DNA of 64,000 nucleotides, taken from Cladorhizidae sp. MBARI D1340-BT2 (lineage: Eukaryota; Porifera; Demospongiae; Poecilosclerida; Cladorhizidae). The position numbers and the translations under genes were made by a program. The stretch is taken from assembly GCA_028752905.1 (NCBI GenBank), contig JAQNBH010000011.1:7101625-7165624 (forward strand). Reading direction: 5' to 3'. Positions 36,654 to 64,000 of this stretch are shown piece by piece (position 1 is the stretch's first letter; every line of letters starts with the position of its first letter). The notes beneath the pieces were generated by a model, which was not told where the DNA came from, made no database searches, and saw only the letters and a list, made by a program, of their open reading frames with translations.

Positions 36654-37261
36654 AAAAGGTTGAGTCCTGCATGTTTCCCTGGATCATCTTCAGTTTGCAT
36701 AAAATATATACTAGCTGTAAAATATGGAATGATTGCTGCCAAACCTATATAGGATATGAGTGGCAGCTATACTTACTAGCAGAAGCTGCTCCACTGTATC
36801 TTACTTGTTTGGATTGCTTGCACACACGTGAAACTGGAATCGTATTCACTGTATCTTACTTGTTTGGATTGCTTGCACCACGTGAAACTGGAATCGTAGT
36901 GAAGCCATTTCGATTGGTTGAACCAAGCGCGCTGAAAAGAGCTGTGAGAGATATTGGTTCTGCCAAAAGATCGCTTAGGAAAACTCAAGTTAGTTGGTTG
37001 AGTCAGAGAGGGATGATCGGGAAGCTCAGGACAATTGGAGAAGCCGTGAGTTGAAGACGAACTCTGAAATGATGGGTGTGGTTTCCATGAAGGGGGCGTG
37101 TTCGGTGCAAACCTATTACCGTATAGGTCGTTGCGGGCTTCTCCGGTTCTCCCCCCCCCCCCCCACACCCAACAATGTGACATCACAGAACTCACGTGAT
37201 CCTGTCCGTTATGGGTGGAGTGTAGAGGTGTGGCTAGCGTGCATCCTGTCTTGACTTCCTT
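36654..37261. other. intergenic, short tandem duplication
   Basis: A roughly 55-bp direct duplication (TATCTTACTTGTTTGGATTG) at 36795-36895 and a C run at 37149-37163. No gene seen. Confidence 0.5.
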
Positions 37262-37303
37262 CACGTGCGCGCGAACTTCAAAACAATTGGGGGGAAGTTT
37301 GAA
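37262..37303 (+). promoter_or_regulatory. putative BORA promoter with cell-cycle elements
   Basis: Just upstream of the BORA ATG lie an E-box CACGTG (37262-37267; another near 37192), an E2F-like GCGCGAA (37269-37275), CHR-like TTCAAA (37277-37282) and TTTGAA (37298-37303), and an inverted CCAAT box ATTGG (37286-37290). E2F/CDE, CHR and CCAAT combinations drive G2/M genes in animals. This rests on motif matching only. Confidence 0.45.
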
Positions 37304-37308
37304 TCTAA

Positions 37309-60379
<23,071 letters not shown>

Positions 60380-60486
60380 CAGTGGCAAATTCCTTGCTCT
60401 TGAGGATATAGAAGACGAGAAGACGAGTGGTCAAAATACACAGCAAAGTATTTAAATACATGTTTTTATTATTATTATTATTATCA

Positions 60487-60492
60487 AATAAA
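60487..60492 (+). terminator. BORA: candidate poly(A) signal for BORA
   Basis: AATAAA 108 bp after the BORA stop codon. Confidence 0.6.
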
Positions 60493-61612
60493 ACTCAAAT
60501 GTATTCCAAAATGTGAATTAGTCTTTAGGGCCTCTCATTAAATTTGGCAGAACTGCACACATTCTGAATTATTTTGGTCCCAAGTTGACCTTGGCAAGAC
60601 AAATTTAAAAGTTTACAAAGTTTAGCCTTGAGCCTTACACCAGCTCTGTTGCCTAGGGAACTTTTGAAAACAAGTCTTAACAGCTAAAAGGTGGTATCAA
60701 GACTAGTAAGTTTGATTATAGCTAGCTACCTGTTGGCCAGATGACATTCCTTTACTCTACAGCTAGGCCCCCAAGAGAAATTCAATTGATTCTTGTCTAT
60801 TTTTGAAGTTCTAAGGGTCTAGTAGAGCTACTGATTGTGAATAGCTTAGAACCTACCAAAAAGGGTGTGGTCAAGAAGGCAAAGAAAACCCCAGAATAAA
60901 CAGGTGAGCAGAAAAGGTAAGCTGTCCAGTTAGCTAAATATGTATTTATCAAAATGTTGTAAGTTGTAATGTTTACCAACTATAGCTAGCTAGTGTATAT
61001 AGCTGCACCTGGTCTGTGGTTTGTATAATAACCGTTAGCATTCCCAGAAGAAAACTACCGAAAGTCAACTCTACAATTAATAAAAACCTTTGTGCATGAT
61101 GATGTAGTATTCATTGACTGTTCCGATTTCACTGACAAAGCTGACTTTTGAGAACCAACTGAGATCTGTGCTATGGTCGCTAATAATGGGCTCAAGCTAT
61201 GAGCCATAATCCTTGGGTTATTGGTGTGGTATTTCACAGCTATTAGCCTGTATTTACACTTTTTCACCAATGAGGTTGAAAAGTGTAATTGTGCTCTAAT
61301 TGTTGCCAATAAGCATGTGCAAACCACATTGCTATGGTACCCAATGTTATTTCTTGGTGAAGTAGAGAAACCTAGCTGAAGTATAGCTAATTGTGGTAGA
61401 CCAATTGACAAACTAATTGTCATCCTCAAAACTTCGTAAGTCTGCTCCATGGAGAAGAGCCAGGATTGAAGATGCAAATAATAATATGGTATTAACAATG
61501 TGACAGCATGGTTTGCAGGATTTGGTGTAAGTACCACTTGTAATGTAGAGAGGCCAGCAATATTTTGCCTTGTGTTTTTTGTCGCCCACACTACATTACT
61601 TGTGGTATTTAC
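60493..61612. other. intergenic, no gene recognised
   Basis: AT-rich sequence. A 178-codon open frame on the minus strand (61055-61591) shows no recognisable domain. Confidence 0.5.
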
Positions 61613-61690
61613 AGTGGAACCTCCAAATAATGGACAAGTTGGGACACACCTCTTTGTCCATTACTTGGAGGTTGTCCTTTATTGGGAGGT
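61613..61690. mobile_element. pogo/Tigger-like terminal repeat
   Basis: TA then CAGTGGAACCTCC begins a pogo/Tigger-type end. The internal inverted pair CCTCCAAATAATGGACAA and TTGTCCATTACTTGGAGG can form a hairpin. It probably marks the 3' end of the minus-strand transposase remnant. Confidence 0.6.
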
Positions 61691-61691
61691 T

Positions 61692-62412
61692 TCTTTATTA
61701 ACCTTATTCTCTCTGTTGTAGGTCATGCAGACACCAGCATAAAACATTATACCTTATCTCAGTTTGATTTATTAACCTTATTCTCTCTGTGTAGGTCATG
61801 CAGACACTAGCATAAAACATTATACATTATCTCAGTTTGATTTATTAACCTTATTCTCTCTGTTGTAGGTCATGCAGACACCAGCATAAAACATTATACC
61901 TTATCTCAGTTTGATTTATTAACCTTATTCTCTCTGTTGTAGGTCATGCAGACACCAGCATAAAACATTATACCTTGTCTCAGTTTGATTTATTAACCTT
62001 ATTCTCTCTGTTGTAGGTCATGCAGACACCAGCATAAAACATTATACCTTATCTCAGTTTGATTTATCTCTCTGTTGTAGGTCATGCAGACACCAGCATA
62101 AAACATTATACCTTGTCTCAGTTTGATTTATTAACCTTATTCTCTCTGTTGTAGGTCATGCAGACACCAGCATAAAACATTATACCTTATCTCAGTTTGA
62201 TTTATCTCTCTGTTGTAGGTCATGCAGACACCAGCATAAAACATTATACCTTGTCTCAGTTTGATTTATTAACCTTATTCTCTCTGTTGTAGGTCATGCA
62301 GACACCAGCATAAAACATTATACCTTATCTCAGTTTGATTTATTAACCTTATTCTCTCTGTTGTAGGTCATGCAGACACCAGCATAAAACATTATACATT
62401 ATCTCCGTTTGA
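61692..62412. repeat. 74-bp array with acceptor-like units
   Basis: About ten copies of a 74-bp unit, two of them shortened to about 61 bp. Each has a pyrimidine tract TTATTCTCTCTGTTGTAG, or a shortened form, followed by GTCATGCAGACACCAG. Confidence 0.93.
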
Positions 62413-62479
62413 TTTGTATTCATGTATGGTAGTTTGTGTGACACGGACTGTTCCTAGAAGCAACTGTCAATTAATGAAC

Positions 62480-63500
62480 TTGCACAAGTAGCTTCATCAA
62501 AGCACCAACGGCTCTCTAGAAAATCTTTAACATCTTCCAGTAACTCAACTGCTTATTTACAGCTCTTTATTTTTGACGGAGGTGGCTGTAAGTTTTCATC
62601 AGATTGATTTTCATCAGCATCTTCCGTTTCAACTAAACTTTCTAAGAAGTTTTCTTCCCTTGTGTCGTCATCAATGTCAGCACAAATAGGGAGGTCGTTG
62701 TCTCCATTCATATGCTCCTCAGCTGAACAACTGTCAACACTACTACCCATTGTCTTAGAAATCAAGGCTATTATTTTATGGGCTGTATCGATATCTTGAA
62801 ATGGCTCGTCCTCTTCATTTAATAAGCTACTCAGGGATTAAAAATACCTCCACTTCAAAAACACTAGTCATCTTTACTTGTCTCCACCCATCGAATTGCT
62901 GTTAGGACATTGATACATTTGACTACTTCTGTAGCACAGCTGCATGCATCAATCTTCGCTAAAACATAACCAAGAAATAGCCGATGGTAATATATCAGGA
63001 TAATGCCCAAGTCTAGTGGCTGTAATTTTTAACTCGCATTTTATGATTGAAAGCTGTCAAAACTTCATCAAGGTTTTCCATGCCTTTTTCGGGTGGTAAT
63101 ATTTCACAACCTCAGAAGCACCTAGGTTTTTCATATTTCCAGATGACAATGGGAGTTTATGTTTCACCAGCTCACTAACAAGGGTACTGTGAATCTCTGC
63201 TTCCTCTTTTTCCCACCCCAGCATTGCTTTCCTTTCTGTCCAAACCCACGATCAAGGAGTGTTTTCCAAAAGCATCCAGTCTCATCTAGATTATAAATGT
63301 GCAATTTCTCTGGCCTTCTCAGCAAGTTGAGGTCCACATGGGTAAATGTTCTTGGAACAGGCCATCACATACCATTAGTACAATGCTTCATTCACATCAG
63401 AATACGACACATTAGATTCTTACATTGCTCTTCAGTGTATCTGAAATTTGTATCTTACCACAACTCTAAGGGTGCACACAGTAATTCCAGGATGCTTCTT
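62480..63500 (-). pseudogene. pogo/Tigger-type DDE transposase remnant
   Basis: On the minus strand from about 63310 downward: IYNLDETGCFWKTLLDRGFG then KGKQCWGGKKRKQRFTV (the first Asp block of DDE_1/Tigger transposases), a decayed middle with stops, LPLDLGIILIYYH-like and VLAKIDACSCATEVVKC near 62930, and an acidic tail (MGSSVDSCSAEEHMNGDN) followed by VELLEDVKDFLESR. Frames change and stops interrupt, so it is dead. No right-hand terminal repeat found. Confidence 0.85.
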
Positions 63501-63736
63501 TGATCACCTCCACCTTCTTCTCCAAGGAGAGATGAACCTTTTTTTAGAAGATGCCATTACCAGACTCCAACAGCTAGTCTAACTATAGATTAGCTACACT
63601 CGAGAAGCCCTACTCAAAGAAATATGAGCATCACGCGAGCTGTCATGTGAGATGACTAGATTCTGTAGCTAGAAGACCTCTCAGCCAGTAGGCAGTGACT
63701 TAACTGTAGCCTCATATATCATGTCTATTAAGAAGT

Positions 63737-64000
63737 ATGGACTCCTTCCATTGGAGAAGTATTGCTCCTCAGAAGGCAACAACTAACAGTTGTGACCAAT
63801 CTTCTGTTGCAGTGATGAGAGAGGGTGTTGCTGTTGGCCACATTCCCTACAATATTGCCTCTGTTGTCTCTCAGTTTCTGAGAAGGAGTTTCAATAAAAA
63901 CTTTGCTGAGGTGACTGAATCAACAGAGGAGCTGGATATGGTTTGGAGATCCATTGTACATACCATTTTTATGGACCCAAGCCTTGCACTGATAAAGTGA
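63737..64000 (+). pseudogene. 'VGHIPYN' family fragment, frameshifted
   Basis: SSVAVMREGVAVGHIPYNIA and SVVSQFLRRSFNKNFAEVT match a HIRAN-like 'AVxVxkxgxxVGHiPyniapvvs.FLrR' segment that I know from many repeated proteins of marine invertebrates. After about 63918 the family continues in another frame (GAGYGLEI, YHFYGPKP), so a frameshift breaks it. The current frame ends at TGA 63998-64000. Probably part of a mobile-element-linked gene copy. Confidence 0.55.

Noticed and set aside
61055..61591. 178-codon minus-strand open frame
   Set aside because: No recognisable domain, AT-rich intergenic sequence, and no sign of conservation that I can see.

Overview
The window is animal (metazoan) nuclear DNA: two genes split into many small exons by long introns, GT-AG splice sites with one probable GC-AG intron, LTR and non-LTR retrotransposons, decayed DNA transposons, and a very high load of tandem repeats. 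I saw no bacterial or organellar genes and no tRNA or rRNA. The mix of repeat-protein families (K02A2.6-like Ty3/gypsy, a DUF4371 hAT-like transposase, a LINE ORF1 with a PHD finger, and a 'VGHIPYN' family fragment) points to a non-vertebrate animal. I lean towards a sponge or another marine invertebrate, but the sequence alone does not settle it.

Layout. 1-7350: two minisatellites, then a 4.4-kb CsRn1-like Ty3/gypsy retrotransposon (1873-6237, 5-bp target duplication, tRNA-Trp-type primer site) broken by one frameshift and one stop codon, then its host tandem array and a long ATT microsatellite. 7351-32535: a 5'-partial ENPP gene (ectonucleotide pyrophosphatase/phosphodiesterase, plus strand), with 13 exons whose splice phases fit, an unresolved penultimate segment and the terminal exon. 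One intron of about 14.7 kb holds a Harbinger-like MITE, a 6-kb array of a 14-bp repeat and a young, intact-ORF LTR retrotransposon on the minus strand (15872-21307). 32536-37300: an intergenic graveyard with LINE fragments, a 50-bp array whose units look like paired splice sites, and a dead hAT/DUF4371 transposase. 37309-60379: a complete BORA (aurora borealis) gene, plus strand, 8 or 9 exons over 23 kb, with introns filled by minisatellites (including 3.8 kb of a 48-bp unit), a LINE remnant with PHD-finger ORF1, and a second LINE remnant. 60380-64000: nothing coding, then a dead pogo/Tigger transposon containing a 74-bp array, then a frameshifted 'VGHIPYN' fragment.

Biology. ENPP is a membrane or secreted zinc enzyme that cleaves nucleotides or phosphodiesters outside the cell. 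BORA is a mitotic regulator that helps Aurora A activate Polo-like kinase 1. Nothing links them functionally; they are same-strand neighbours about 4.8 kb apart. The most unusual observation is in the intact LTR element: its primer-binding site is complementary to a stretch of its own LTR rather than to a tRNA, as in Tf1-type self-priming. Several tandem arrays are built from, or contain, splice-site-like sequence, one of them apparently grown out of a BORA exon-intron junction.
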